The notes under the pieces are model-generated. The model had not been told where the DNA came from. It did no database searches and saw nothing but the letters and a program-made list of their open reading frames with translations. Shown piece after piece: positions 8,276 to 19,400 of a DNA stretch of 64,000 nucleotides. Position numbers and translations under genes: made by a program. Numbering within the stretch: position 1 is the stretch's first letter; every line of letters begins with the position of its first letter. Source of the stretch: Bin55 sp963667455 (GTDB lineage Bacteria; Pseudomonadota; Gammaproteobacteria; Pseudomonadales; Azotimanducaceae); the NCBI GenBank assembly GCA_963667455.2, contig CAXXFR010000026.1, positions 186,001 to 250,000 of the forward strand. Reading direction: 5' to 3'.

Positions 8276-8827
8276 ATGAGTACGAAAAAATCCTATAAGA
8301 ACGAAGAAATTCGGTCGGTTCCGAACTTTGCGATGACCAAGTGGTTTCAGCTATCGACTGGTCGGGCGATCTTGGAGATCAGACGTCGATCTGCATTGAA
8401 TTGGGATCAGTTGAGCGAACTCTTCAACATCAGTCGCCACAACGTAATCCAGTGGGCAAATGGCGCACAACCATCCACGGCCGATGAAGAACACATTTGG
8501 AAGACCCTTTCCGTCGTTCGAGATCTCGACGAAGGTGTCAGTCGCAAATTGCACAAACGACTTCTTGAAGAGGTTGACGGTGTGTCGTATTTCGATCTAC
8601 TCACGGTACGTCGCTATGAAGACATCCCTCGACCGATGAATCTCAGGGCATCAGTGGTGCCAGCTTCGGCGCGCGGTTTGCTTTCTGCGGAAGAGTGGGA
8701 GCTTCGTCGTCCCCCACCGCCCCATTTGCTACTCGGCGCAATACAAGACAGGCCTGATATTCCAGTCGGAGAGGTTCGGCTGACCACTCTGATGAGGAAG
8801 TGTCAGACCCCGGATGACTCCACCTGA
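8276..8827 (+). CDS. HTH (Xre-like) DNA-binding protein
   Basis: The protein has 183 residues. About 28-75 form an Xre-like helix-turn-helix: a first helix AILEIRRRSAL, LNWDQLSELFNIS as the two motif helices, then RHNVIQWANG as recognition region. The C-terminal half (about 95-183) has no recognised domain and contains a Pro-rich turn. Its place directly after the HEPN-like gene suggests control of this transcript or an antitoxin role; no operator was identified. The start is the first ATG after the previous gene. Confidence 0.72.
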   Translation: MSTKKSYKNEEIRSVPNFAMTKWFQLSTGRAILEIRRRSALNWDQLSELFNISRHNVIQWANGAQPSTADEEHIWKTLSVVRDLDEGVSRKLHKRLLEEVDGVSYFDLLTVRRYEDIPRPMNLRASVVPASARGLLSAEEWELRRPPPPHLLLGAIQDRPDIPVGEVRLTTLMRKCQTPDDST

Positions 8828-8944
8828 ACACAAAGTACACGTAGTCGTATTAACTCTGCATTCGAATTCCAAATTTCACCAACACAACACCACCGCCCCA
8901 TCTGAAACTCGGGGTGCCTCCAAAACTGACCTGCAGGTTCCAAT

Positions 8945-9367
8945 ATGTTCTTAAAACGAAGAAAAGACCCTCGTCGCGCAACCACCTCTTCTCCGAATCT
9001 TCTGTCAAGATTGTGCGCTCTCATATTCCCACCCAATCAATGGGAGATCCGGGCAGAATCTGACTTGCTCGAACGCGAAGTAGACTGGTGGTTGCTCAAG
9101 TTTGAGCTAAGCGCCGAGACCCACAGACGTTTTGTCGACACGATTCGAAAGTCAGACCTTGATGCTCGCATAGTCGATGCAATCACCAATAGAACACCGG
9201 TGCCCGATGTGCCCTCGCGAGATGAGATACGGTTATGGCTGAGGTGCAGAAAGGTGCAGTTCGATGCGTCAGGAAACTTGAGAGCGGAGAAAATTCAGGA
9301 ATTGAGGCCCATTCTGGAGGAATTTAAGGGTGCGAAAACGGAGTCGAAACAAGCGGAGCAACAATAG
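8945..9367 (+). CDS. Hypothetical protein (140 aa), third gene of HEPN/HTH unit
   Basis: The product has a basic N-terminus (KRRKDPRR) and two to three predicted helices (LLEREVDWWLLKFELSAETHRRFVDTIRK), followed by a Lys/Glu-rich tail ending in EQQ. I recognise no family. It follows the HTH gene by 117 bases on the same strand and is convergent with the dual-GHKL gene, 25 bases between stops. Confidence 0.6.
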   Translation: MFLKRRKDPRRATTSSPNLLSRLCALIFPPNQWEIRAESDLLEREVDWWLLKFELSAETHRRFVDTIRKSDLDARIVDAITNRTPVPDVPSRDEIRLWLRCRKVQFDASGNLRAEKIQELRPILEEFKGAKTESKQAEQQ

Positions 9368-9392
9368 CGGAAAAACTTCGTACTCTCAGTAG

Positions 9393-11540
9393 TTATGCGC
9401 TACTTCCAGCGGGAGGAAATGTCAAAGCCACGATTGCACCGTCAATTTGGTCGGGCAAGTCGACATCCTCTGGAGTTGGAAGGGTCAAAGCTCCGTCGCC
9501 GAGATCCATGACCATACTGGCATAGTAGAGTCCAAGTCCCACGCCTTCGGGGCGACGGGTGAAAAACGGGCGAGTGACCTCGTCGGGATGATCGCAAAAT
9601 CCGGGCCCATTGTCTGCCACAACAATGGTGGGTCCGTCGAACAGGTCGTCTTTGATGTCGATGTAGATCTGGCGGTACGAAGAGTCTTCGTCGTTTGGCC
9701 AACGAACTTCAAGCCAGTAGATTGCGTTGTCCAAGAGATTGTTCAATGCCCCTAACGCGGTCGCGAAGACAAAGTCCGCTTCGGTCTCAACAGCATCGAT
9801 TTCCAATGCTGGACCGCAAAGTCCGATTTTGTGTTTACGAAACCTGAATCGATTGATCGAGAGAATACGTCGTATGAGCTTGTTGAGGGAGTACGTCTTG
9901 CGCTCTCCTTTCCGCGCCAAGTCTGTGAATGCAGTCAGCATGTCAGTGAGACCACTTGCCTGTCGTCTAAGTGACATGGGGCTCTTCATTGCCTCGATCA
10001 TGTGACAAAGACTGCGTACGCCGTGGTCAACTTCGTGAAAAACCAAGGAGATTCCAATAGTTGTGGCACCAGCGTGAACCATGGTCTCTCTGAAGTCTTG
10101 GTAGTTTCGCTCAAGTTGCGAGATTATTGGCTCGAACTCTCCTGTAAGTTTGTGGTGGCGAGCCAACTTACGCAACTGTCCAATGGAACTTCTGAGCGAA
10201 CCCGCGTCTGGAGCTTGTGCCGGTGCGGTTAGCTGTCGGATCTTGTCCTTGTCAAGTTTTCTTTCTGCTAACAAAGGAGTCATCGCTCCTCGAACGATCG
10301 TCCGGAATCTGCGATAGGTGTCGTCTTCGACGAATCCTTCCCTGTTGGTCTTCTCTTTGAGTCCCGTACTGTCTTCCAGATTCAGTTCTATCGCACCGAC
10401 GACAATATTCCGACTGATGCGAACCGAAGGGGCATTGACGCCACTGAGATCGAGGCCGAGCCAGTCTTCTCCAATCTCGCCGTAGTTGTAGACACGAATG
10501 CCATCGCGATAGACGCGAACACCGCTATTCTGATTTAGGAATGTCTCGATTAACTGCCCTTCACCTTGTCTACTTAGTAGTTCCTTGTCTCTGTCGAAAA
10601 CATACAGATTGCCGCATACTGGGCCTATACCGTCAGTGATGGCGGGATCGGCAACCGTTGCTCGCTTGCGGCCTGGTGTCTCCTCGTCTTCATAAAAGTC
10701 CGATGCACTTACGAGCAGTGGTTGGTCGTCGGCATAGGCTCTACGAGATGGGACATCGATAACGCGAATCTTGCGAAATTGGTATTCCCAGTCGAATCGA
10801 CCCTTGTGGACTTTGAAGCGGTAGTGCCAAGGTGCTCGGCTCAGCAATTCATTAATGTCAGGAAGACGTGCTAGCCATTCCGGTCGGCTGGGTACCGCTA
10901 GGCTTGCATTGAAGTCATCAGACCCTTTCGAGAACGGAGACGAGATGGAAGTAATTTGGCGATGAAGGCGTCTCACTTCGCCACGTGTCCACTGCTGGCG
11001 TAAACGCGATATGGTTAGCTTGGTTCCCGTTGATCCGTTTCGGAAGACCTCGGGCGGACGCTCGATTACATTTACGGTCGCATCGGCAAGATCGTCTTGA
11101 CTTACCAGTTGCGACCAATCAATGGACACGACACACTCGAGGCTGTCAGCGGCTCTCGTGACTAGACAAATCTTGTCGCCCAGTTTGTGAGCGGCGAATC
11201 TACCCACACCCTTTTCACCGAGCGGAAGCCGATTTTTCTCGGTTCGCATTCCTGCGATTCGTTGACGTTCGCGGTGATCATGCGCAGGAACAAGCCAGAT
11301 GTCTCGAATCGTGGCAAGGGTCATTCCAACACCGTCGTCCGTCACGGAGATCGATGCGTTGGAGTCGTCCGCGTTGTCGATCACAACTTGGACTGAATTG
11401 GCATCGGCGTCATACGCGTTCTTGACCAGCTCGAACACTGCAAGACGCGGTGAACCAATAAGCTCATCGCCGAGTAACTGAAGCAAACGGGCACGAGGCC
11501 GAAATGCTAGATCAAGGCTGGTCTGGCGTAGCGGTTTCAC
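9393..11540 (-). CDS. Dual-GHKL ATPase: HSP90-like N-terminal and histidine-kinase-like C-terminal domains
   Basis: This 715-residue protein carries two GHKL ATP-binding folds. The first has an N-box ELVKNAYDADA at 37-47, G1 DDGVGM at 68-73 and G2 GEKGVGRFAAHKLG at 108-121, the HSP90/MutL/MORC pattern. The second has NNLLDNAIYWL near 600-610, DNGPGF near 643-648, FFTRR and GVGLGL near 666-671, the sensor-kinase pattern. Between them a helical region contains FHEVDHGVRSL, which resembles a kinase H-box but lacks the usual HELRTPL form. There is no membrane helix, so it is cytoplasmic. The next minus-strand gene upstream is a PD-(D/E)XK nuclease, with a small WR-tail gene between. Inferred role: ATP-driven recognition or signalling in a defence module. 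Confidence 0.85.
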   Translation of the reverse strand: MKPLRQTSLDLAFRPRARLLQLLGDELIGSPRLAVFELVKNAYDADANSVQVVIDNADDSNASISVTDDGVGMTLATIRDIWLVPAHDHRERQRIAGMRTEKNRLPLGEKGVGRFAAHKLGDKICLVTRAADSLECVVSIDWSQLVSQDDLADATVNVIERPPEVFRNGSTGTKLTISRLRQQWTRGEVRRLHRQITSISSPFSKGSDDFNASLAVPSRPEWLARLPDINELLSRAPWHYRFKVHKGRFDWEYQFRKIRVIDVPSRRAYADDQPLLVSASDFYEDEETPGRKRATVADPAITDGIGPVCGNLYVFDRDKELLSRQGEGQLIETFLNQNSGVRVYRDGIRVYNYGEIGEDWLGLDLSGVNAPSVRISRNIVVGAIELNLEDSTGLKEKTNREGFVEDDTYRRFRTIVRGAMTPLLAERKLDKDKIRQLTAPAQAPDAGSLRSSIGQLRKLARHHKLTGEFEPIISQLERNYQDFRETMVHAGATTIGISLVFHEVDHGVRSLCHMIEAMKSPMSLRRQASGLTDMLTAFTDLARKGERKTYSLNKLIRRILSINRFRFRKHKIGLCGPALEIDAVETEADFVFATALGALNNLLDNAIYWLEVRWPNDEDSSYRQIYIDIKDDLFDGPTIVVADNGPGFCDHPDEVTRPFFTRRPEGVGLGLYYASMVMDLGDGALTLPTPEDVDLPDQIDGAIVALTFPPAGSSA

Positions 11541-11937
11541 TGGAATTACATTAGCCTCGAATTAGGTTCTTACAGTTCGATTGGTGCGTGGACCTCGGTT
11601 TGCGGCGTGTTTGATGCACCGCCGGTCCACGTCACAGTCAATTTATGCGTTCAACAAGACTATACATATAGCCATTTATTCGAACTTCAAGGGACTATCG
11701 AAGGATCCCACACGAACTTGCTCCGAGGCAGTTCCGCGGGGAGCGTTCAATTGCAATCACGTCACATGGCTTGAATCCGGCAATAGAGACCCCATCTCAC
11801 AAGTATTGCGACGAATCAATCCACCAGCTACTACCTGAAAAACCGAAACGGCGCGAACAGAGAATGGCGACTTTGAATTTCGGACTTGGGCTACGTACAA
11901 CCGAAACACCGAACTGACCAACACGGAGTACTCAACT
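11541..11937. other. Divergent intergenic region
   Basis: This stretch separates the start of the dual-GHKL gene (minus) from small WR-tail copy C (plus). It should hold promoters for both, but I cannot place confident -35/-10 boxes. At 11681-11697 it contains TCAAGGGACTATCGAAGG, similar to the leader that precedes copies A and B, here about 240 bases ahead of copy C. Confidence 0.4.
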
Positions 11938-12135
11938 ATGACCTGCAAAGAAAAACCCAAGAAAATCGAGCAAAAGCTTGTGGTAGGGGTCACGAACACG
12001 CGCATCACGATCCCCGCGAGTGCAGTCGGCTTGACGCTCAGAACCAGCGAAAAAACTCTCAAAGAGATTGAGCGCCAAAACCGAGAGACCATCGAAGCCG
12101 CAGCGAAGAAAAGTGATGATCCAATTTGGCGCTGA
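11938..12135 (+). CDS. Small WR-tail protein, copy C (65 aa)
   Basis: It shares with copy B the start M-x-CKEKPKK, the core TRITIPASAVG, TLRTSEKTLKEI, and a C-terminal WR directly before the stop. It lies between two minus-strand genes, the dual-GHKL ATPase and the PD-(D/E)XK nuclease, and points the other way, so it is independently transcribed. No ribosome site is strong; ATG 11938 is chosen because it aligns with the starts of the other copies. Function unknown. Confidence 0.65.
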   Translation: MTCKEKPKKIEQKLVVGVTNTRITIPASAVGLTLRTSEKTLKEIERQNRETIEAAAKKSDDPIWR

Positions 12136-12280
12136 AGTCATGGTGAACAGCATCTTGCATCATCGCTAACTGGGACCTACAGCTGAACGAGAAGGGCAGT
12201 CACTCAAACAATTTCCCAATTGCTCAGCGTATTCAGTGAAGTTCTGGATGCTCGAGAGTAGACGGGCTTAGCCTTAACGG

Positions 12281-12306
12281 CTGTCGACTGAAATGTGCGC
12301 AGTCCC
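12281..12306 (+). repeat. Solo IS3-family end repeat
   Basis: The sequence ends ATGTGCGCAGTCCC and matches the reverse complement of the left terminal repeat at 37605-37630 of the intact IS. No transposase remnant is attached. It lies ten bases beyond the stop codon of the PD-(D/E)XK nuclease gene. Confidence 0.6.
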
Positions 12307-12315
12307 AACTGGAAC

Positions 12316-13239
12316 CTAAGGAGAGTACACTCGGCCTAGATCGAGATACCGCCCGTAGAACTGCCTGATCCATTCTTCATTTGAGTGGTACATCAGGGTC
12401 GCAACAAACGAATTGATCGTCAACGGCACAAACGATGTCGGGTCACTCAAGCAATCACGGTACTCTCCGACTGCCTCCGTACAGGATTCATTTGCTTCCG
12501 GATAGAGAAACACATAGTAGGCTTCGTCGAAGTCTCCTTTATTCTGGTGAATACCGACCAACATGTGATCCCGCCACATTTGGTTCAGCTTCTTACTTTG
12601 TTGCAAGCGAGGTAGTGCATCACTTCGGAAACAACCCATTTGGTCTGCTACTTCGTCGTAGCGTTCACGATGATCCGCCAAATTCGAAGACCCCAGGTCT
12701 TCGTGATACTTCACTTCAATTCCCAGAAATCCTTTGCGCTCATCATCAGTCCGGTAACGGATGTAGACATCGAAAGCAGTCTTGTCGCTCAGATATTTCG
12801 GGTCGCTACGACCAGGCGACCACTCAAACTCAAACTGTTCAATCCTTGACGGACCGCATGTTATTCCTTCCAAGGCTTGGGAGGCTAGCTGACAATCAAA
12901 GCGGAGCTCACCAAACAGATTGAATGCCAGAGCTTGGCTCGAAAGCAGATTGTCGAACATTTGTGGTTGATAGAGTTTGCCTTGACTCCGTCGTTGATCC
13001 AGAACCTCGCAACGAACCACATCGCGGATTGTCTTTGTCAGGAAGTTGCGTAAATTCTGCTCTGCCGTTACCTCACCCAAACGAGAACCAAGAATCTTCT
13101 GGCCGTCCAATTGGAATGTGAGGTGATTGTCTTGACGCCAGAGTGACTGTAGCAACCTCATTTTCCTTTGATACTCGAACCTGTCGGCATCTTCCATTGC
13201 ATTGTGTTCGCGAAGCAGTTGCTTGGATATTGACTTCAT
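12316..13239 (-). CDS. PD-(D/E)XK restriction-type nuclease (PGN_0703-like)
   Basis: The protein has 307 residues. The catalytic core is visible as TAFDVYI with Asp157, then GIEVKYHED with Glu175 and Lys177, the D-Xn-ExK arrangement. FDVYIRY...GFLGIEVKYHED is the form seen in the PGN_0703 group of predicted restriction endonucleases. The N-terminal 100 residues are helical and the C-terminus is mixed; no methyltransferase gene is adjacent. It is upstream of the dual-GHKL ATPase on the same strand, with 776 bases and the small WR-tail gene between, so a functional link is plausible but co-transcription is uncertain. Expected to cut DNA, perhaps phage DNA, in the cytoplasm. Confidence 0.8.
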   Translation of the reverse strand: MKSISKQLLREHNAMEDADRFEYQRKMRLLQSLWRQDNHLTFQLDGQKILGSRLGEVTAEQNLRNFLTKTIRDVVRCEVLDQRRSQGKLYQPQMFDNLLSSQALAFNLFGELRFDCQLASQALEGITCGPSRIEQFEFEWSPGRSDPKYLSDKTAFDVYIRYRTDDERKGFLGIEVKYHEDLGSSNLADHRERYDEVADQMGCFRSDALPRLQQSKKLNQMWRDHMLVGIHQNKGDFDEAYYVFLYPEANESCTEAVGEYRDCLSDPTSFVPLTINSFVATLMYHSNEEWIRQFYGRYLDLGRVYSP

Positions 13240-13355
13240 GGCACTACGTTGGAGGCACTACGAAGATCGATATGTTAGCACCGACACTCACATCGCACCG
13301 AATCAGAAATTGTCAGGGCAATCGGATATGAGACTGTCACAGTTTTCAGATCACG

Positions 13356-13389
13356 AAAAAAAAGCGGCGGATTCCGCAGAATCCGCCGC
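13356..13389 (-). terminator. Rho-independent terminator of the large autotransporter gene
   Basis: The stem GCGGCGGATTC (13364-13374) pairs perfectly with GAATCCGCCGC (13379-13389) around a 4-base loop and is followed on the minus strand by eight Ts. It lies about 60 bases beyond the stop codon at 13447. Confidence 0.9.
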
Positions 13390-13446
13390 CTCTTGAGTTG
13401 CATGTTCCGCCGCCAAGCGACGGAACACTCGAAAGTTAACTCGTCG

Positions 13447-16400
13447 TTAGAACACGATGTTCGCGTTCACGCCGAATAGGCTCTGGTTCGTGTAGCCATT
13501 GTCGGTACGGCTGAACAACACTTTCAAATCGATGCTTCGAGGAGTCTCGATGAGCTGCTTGAGCTCCGCTCCAACTCGAATCGAATTGCCCGTGATGTCC
13601 GCAGTTACCAAGTCCACAAACGGAGTGATCAACATGCGATCCTGCAATACGACAAAGCCGTAGCCCACCGTCGCGTCAACCGACCTTCCGGAATCGCTTC
13701 GCAACACATCGCCATAGGGCAATGCTTCGGTAGCTCCGATGGTCGCAGTCTCCTGCCAGATCAGTCCGTTCGATTCGGATGCGTCGCCCCAGCGAGGTTC
13801 GAGAGACAGCGACAGCCCCGATCCATCCCCGGAGGGTTGGAAGGCCGCTACCAAACTGAATCCCTGCTCGCTGAAGTCTTCAGCCGAGTGCGTGGCCGCG
13901 ATGCGACCGCGTGCTTCCATGCTGAACGCGTCCGATGAAAAGCGGATACCGCCTGCGAGTTCCAGACCGGATCCCGTTGCGCCGTCGCCGCCATCATTGC
14001 GGACCGCTACTTCGCCAAACGGAGTAACACTTCCACCATTGCCCGGATCCATGTCGACCGAAGCCTCCAGTCCAACGCGCAAGCGATTGACGCCGGCACT
14101 GATGCCGTCCATCGCTCCGGTGCCGGATGCGGTTTCCATGTCGGCAAAGCCGGCATCTGCACGCATCGCAAGATTGATGTTGTCCATTCCTTCGAATGCG
14201 TACCTCATTCCCACAATGCCCAAACTCATGGTCAGATCACTGACGTGGTTGGCTGCGCGAACAACCGTGGTTTCCGCTTCACCCGAACCTCGTCCAACAA
14301 CTCCCCAGAACGAGGAATTGCCAGTGGTCGGTTCGTAGCGAACATACGGCATGATCGTGGTCATCGAAATTTCGAGATCCTGACTCGCCGTGCCCCAGGT
14401 GTAGGTGCTCTCACCAGTATTGTTGGCGAAAGACACTCCAAACAGCCAGCACTCGTGGGTCTTGACGTCGATTCCGAGGAACAAATTCGTCGCATCGCCC
14501 TCGTAACCCGTTCCTTCGAAGGACTGTACATCCAGTCCACCCCAGATCGACCAGGAGCCGATTCCGCCGTTGCCGTTCAAGTTCTGCGAGAAGCTCTTCA
14601 TGTCTCTCAGAGAACGTAGATTGAACAACGACTCAATGCTAGCGCCAGATCCGCCACCAATGGCAGATATGCCGTTGGGATCGGACATGGAACCGGATTG
14701 TGTACTGAAAGCGTTCATTCCGCGCTGTTGAGCGGAGCCATTCTCAAAGGTCGGGCCGTTTGAACCGAACGGATTCATGACATTGTCGTCAATGTCCACG
14801 GTTGCAATGCCTTCGCCTTCTTTAACAGGCATGTAGTCGGCGAAACGATTGGCGTAACGACCGAATGAGAATCCGCTGTCAGCTCGAGGGCTCTCAAGCC
14901 GTGCACTGATCACCGACGACGTAGCCGAAAGAACAGCTCGTGCGTGGTGCGCCAACGCTTGTGCGGCAACACCCTGCAGCTCACTATCGCTAACGGTTAC
15001 CGAGAAGCTCTGCGTCGCGCTCCGAGCCTTCGGGTCGGATGCGGTCAACGTAACAGTCGCCGATCCTCGGGTTAGAGGATTAACCGTCAATGCGGCACCA
15101 CTAATCGAAGCGTTTGCAGCATTACCGTCTACGGCAACTGCATAGCTCAGAGCATCGCCGTCGTCGTCTTCGAAGTATGCAGAGACATCCATTTCATGGG
15201 AAGCTCCACCTACCTGAAGCGTTACGCTCGGCATGGTGCCCACTGCCTCAGGAATGGTCTCGACAGTTACGTCGTAGGAACCCGATGCAGTCAATCCATC
15301 AGGATCGCTTGCCGTTACCGTGATGCTGGTCGTTCCCGGTGCGTGACCCGAAATGGTCATGCTCGTTCCCGACATGCTTGCGGTAGCAATCGATGCATCA
15401 GCAGATGCCGTCGAGTAGCTCAAAGGATCATCATCTGGATCCATGAACACTCCGTCGATCGAAACCGTGATGGGCTCTCCGCGGGTAACGGTCTGAGCAT
15501 CCAACGTGCCAACCATCATCGGCGCTGCGTTCTCAACTTCGACCTGGAACATATCCATGGCCGTCAAACCGTCTGGGTCGGATGCAACAACTGTAATCGT
15601 TGTGAAGCCAACCTTCACACCTGTGATGGTGAGCATCGCTTCCGTAACGCTGACTGTAGCCGCCGCTTCGTTCGAAGAGGTAGCGGTGTAGCTCAGCGGG
15701 TCTCCATCCGGATCCATGAAGGTGTCGGCAACCGATACGGTGATCGGCTCGACAACCGTCAAGGTCTGATCCGGGACTTCATTGACCAGCATCGGAGCTG
15801 CGTTCTCAACCTCGACCTCGAACATGTCCATCGCCATCAGACCGTCAGGGTCCATGGCTGTAACAGTCACTGTCGTCATGCCGACCTTCACACCCGTGAT
15901 GGTGAGCATATGTCCGTCCATAGCAACCGTAGCTGCCGCTTCATTCGAAGAAACAGCCATGTAGCTCAACGGATCGCCATCGGGATCCATGAATGTACTG
16001 GCTACCGAAAGCGTGACGGGATCAACAACCGTCAAAGTCTGATCGGGAATCTCGTTGCCTGCCACAACCATCGGCGCAGCATTGACAACCTCGACCTTGA
16101 ACGAATTCATGGCCATCAATCCTTCCGGATCCATCGCCGTGACCGTAACTGTGGTCATTCCGACCTTCACGCCCGTGATCACCAACATCGCATCTTCGTC
16201 CGGATGCGAGAAAGGAATGGAACTCGCCATGTGATCGTCCTCGGACGCGTACATGCCGACAACAGCCACACCTTCATCGGACGAGCTCGCCTTGTAGCTG
16301 AGTTCGTCGCCATCAGGATCGGAGAATGTGTCGCCGAACGAAACCGTGATCGGTTCGACAACCGTCAACATCTGATCAGGAATCTCGTTGCCGGACACCA

Positions 16401-19400
16401 CCATCGGACCGGCATTGATCACCGTGACATCAAAAGTGTCCGATGCGGAATTGCCATAGGGGTCCGATGCAATAACCGTGAACATGGTCTTGCCGACCTT
16501 CACGCCTGTGATGGTCAGATCCGCTCCGTCCATCATCGCCGTGGCAACACCTTCGTCGCCCGACTCGGTCACGTAGGTCAACTCCTCATCCTCCGGATCT
16601 CCGAAGGCAGCCTCAACCGAAAGCATGACGGGGTCTACCACCGTCAGCATCTGGTCGGGGATTTCCATTCCCTCCACAACAAAGGGCGAATCGCTTCGGA
16701 CCTCGAAGTCGAACAGCTCTTGAACCCACAGACCACCTGGATCGGTCGCCGTGATGCTGAACGAAGTCGATCCAATCATGTGACCCGTGATGGTGATCAT
16801 GTCGCCATCGCGCTCAACCGTTGCAATGTCTTCGTTGGCCGAAGAAATTTCCAGTACGAGTGGATCTTCGTTCGCATCAGAGAACACATCCGCAATGGAG
16901 ATCTCAATAGACCTAGTCACGTACACCCACTGCATGCCAACTGGATTGGCTACAACAGGAGCGTGATTCTTGAGAACCGTAATGGTGAAGGAATTCGACG
17001 TCTTCTGAGCTCCCTGAGGGAAGTCGTCGCTGGCCGTAACAACAACCATCGTCTTGTCTCGGCCTTCGCTGTATTCGTTGGCGTAGATCCGTATCAGATT
17101 GTCGTTGATTCGATGAACAACGTCAGCAATGGTTTCGTCTTCATTGACGACTGTGATTTCGAGTTCCTCGAGGTTTTCGTCGCCGAAGACACCATCAAGC
17201 GAAATATCCATGCTGCGCAGCTCGATCAACTCCATGTCGCCAATCGGCATCAAGAGTACGGGTGCATCGTTGCGCTCGTGAATCATCAAGTTGAACGATG
17301 CAGTTGCCACCTGGGCTGCCGTATCTGTGGCCGTCAACGTAACCATGGTTTCACCAGGACTGTGCATGTTGACAATGATCCATGGGTCGCCGTCGTCGTC
17401 GTAGTCCAGAGCTGTTGTCGCCACATCCGGATTGTCGGTTGTAATGGCATAGGTCAGCTCGTCGCCTTCGTCGGTAAACACGCGAGTCGCATCGATCAGT
17501 TCGTATACCTTGCCGATCCATTGATCAACACTGCCGAGAGCATCGGCATTGGCCATGGGTTCGTAGTTCCGGATCACTTGGATCTCGAAGGTGTCCGACA
17601 CCGACTGACCTTTCTGGTCAGTTGCCGTGACCGTCACTTCGGCGAATCCTTTTCCGTCTCCGTAGACACGCAACATCGATCCGTCGGCCACAAGGACCGC
17701 AGAGGCAATGTCGCCTTCTTCCATCACGCTTACCGCATAGGTCATATCCTCGGCATAGGCACCATCGCCGTCGTCGAAGTGGTCGTTCAGGTTGATGTCG
17801 TCCTCTGTACGTCCGCCTTCCTGGATGGTCGAATCTGGTAATCCGTCGCCAACCACCGTCGGCGCATTGTTCTTCTCCACCGTTACGAGGAATGACTTGG
17901 ACACCGACAGGTCGTCGCGGTCCGTGGCGGTGACTTTGATTCGTGCAGGTCCACTGCCGACACTTACGCCCGTGATGCAGATTGCATCAGCGTCCTTGAC
18001 GCTTGGCTCCACATTCGCGGGACGGGTCGAAGACACGTCAATATCCAAACCTGCCTGCTTGTCTCGTGCATCAGGATCGGAGAAGTGGTCGCTTGCCATG
18101 ATCGGGCAACGCGTGATTCCGTCCAGAATTCTCTGGTCGTCCATGTCGTCCTTGGTCTTCTCCGGCCTTTCGTTGACGTCCGTCAAGTCGATCCGCACAT
18201 CGATTTCGTCCGAACCACCGTACTTGTCTTCCACAATCAACATCAAGTCATAGGAGTTGATGTCGGCCTCGAAGTTCAAGCCAGTCTTCTTGACTTTGAG
18301 TTGCACCGCCATGTAGTCGTCGTCGGCGTCGTCCGGCGTGTTGTTGTTGTTCTTGGCGATGCTCGCGGAAAACATGTCCGATCCGGCGACTTTAACCGCC
18401 AAGGTGTCGCCTTCGTCTGGATCCTCTACTTTGAGCTGTGCTCCGATGTTCTTACCAACACCTCGGTTTTCGGGAACTTGAAACTTAACCGAGGTAATGT
18501 CGTTGGCAAACATTGGAGCGGTGTTGACATCCTTGACCGTTACGTCGAATCTCTTGTAAGCGACCAATCCGGTCGAGTCTGTTGCCGAGACCTCCATTTC
18601 ACAGACTTCGGTGTCATTCTCGTCTGCTGGAGAAAGTGGGTTTTGGCTCGGAATCAAACGAAGAATTCCGTCGCGCGGCCAGTCGTAGGTGAATCCCTGG
18701 CACACTCCGATCTTATTGGCTGCGTAGGTGAGGGTTTCGTCCTTGTCGCCGTCCTTGGTCTTCGACGCCACGTTGACCTCGACCGCGTAGTCGCCGATCA
18801 CTGTGTAGACGTCGTCGATGTCGTCGATCGTCGGAGCCTCCTCGACGTCGTTGATCTTCACGTTGAAGCTCAGAACGTCCGTCTCGCCCGCCAGGTCCGT
18901 CGCGCAGATGCTCAGACGGTACACACCGCCTCGGCTCTCGTAGTCCGTGAACACCGTCGTCTTCGTCTTGCCGGTCCAGGGGTCGCGGACCACCTTCGTG
19001 CCTACGATCGTCATCTCCCATTCCTGGGAGACCGCGCCCATCGTGGCCTTCGTCGAGGACCGCCGCGGCGTCGTGATCTCGCCCTTCGTGTTTCGCTTGG
19101 TGTCCTCCTCGCCCATGCACGGACGGCAGGATCCCCACGAACTCCAGCACAGCTCGTCGCCGCTCGGCTGCGGATCGTCCGCCGTGAACGTCAGCGTGAT
19201 GTCCTGACCCTCGTCGATCTCGTAGGTGCCCGACGTCACGTACGCTCCCGCCTCGTGGTGCGCGTTCTTCTTCGTCGTCTTCGCGACCGTGCGGATCGTC
19301 GGACTCGCGTTCGGCCCGTACGACAGCTCCATGCTGACCCGCACCGAACCGGTGTACTTCTTCGGGCTCGCGCCGCGCTGCCACGCCCGAACCTCGGCCC

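Noticed and set aside
15196..17841. 881-codon plus-strand frame opposite the large autotransporter
   Set aside because: It is the mirror of a repetitive, biased coding sequence on the minus strand; composition is Arg/His-rich and no domain is present. The same holds for 18085-20430, 26087-27217 and similar frames.
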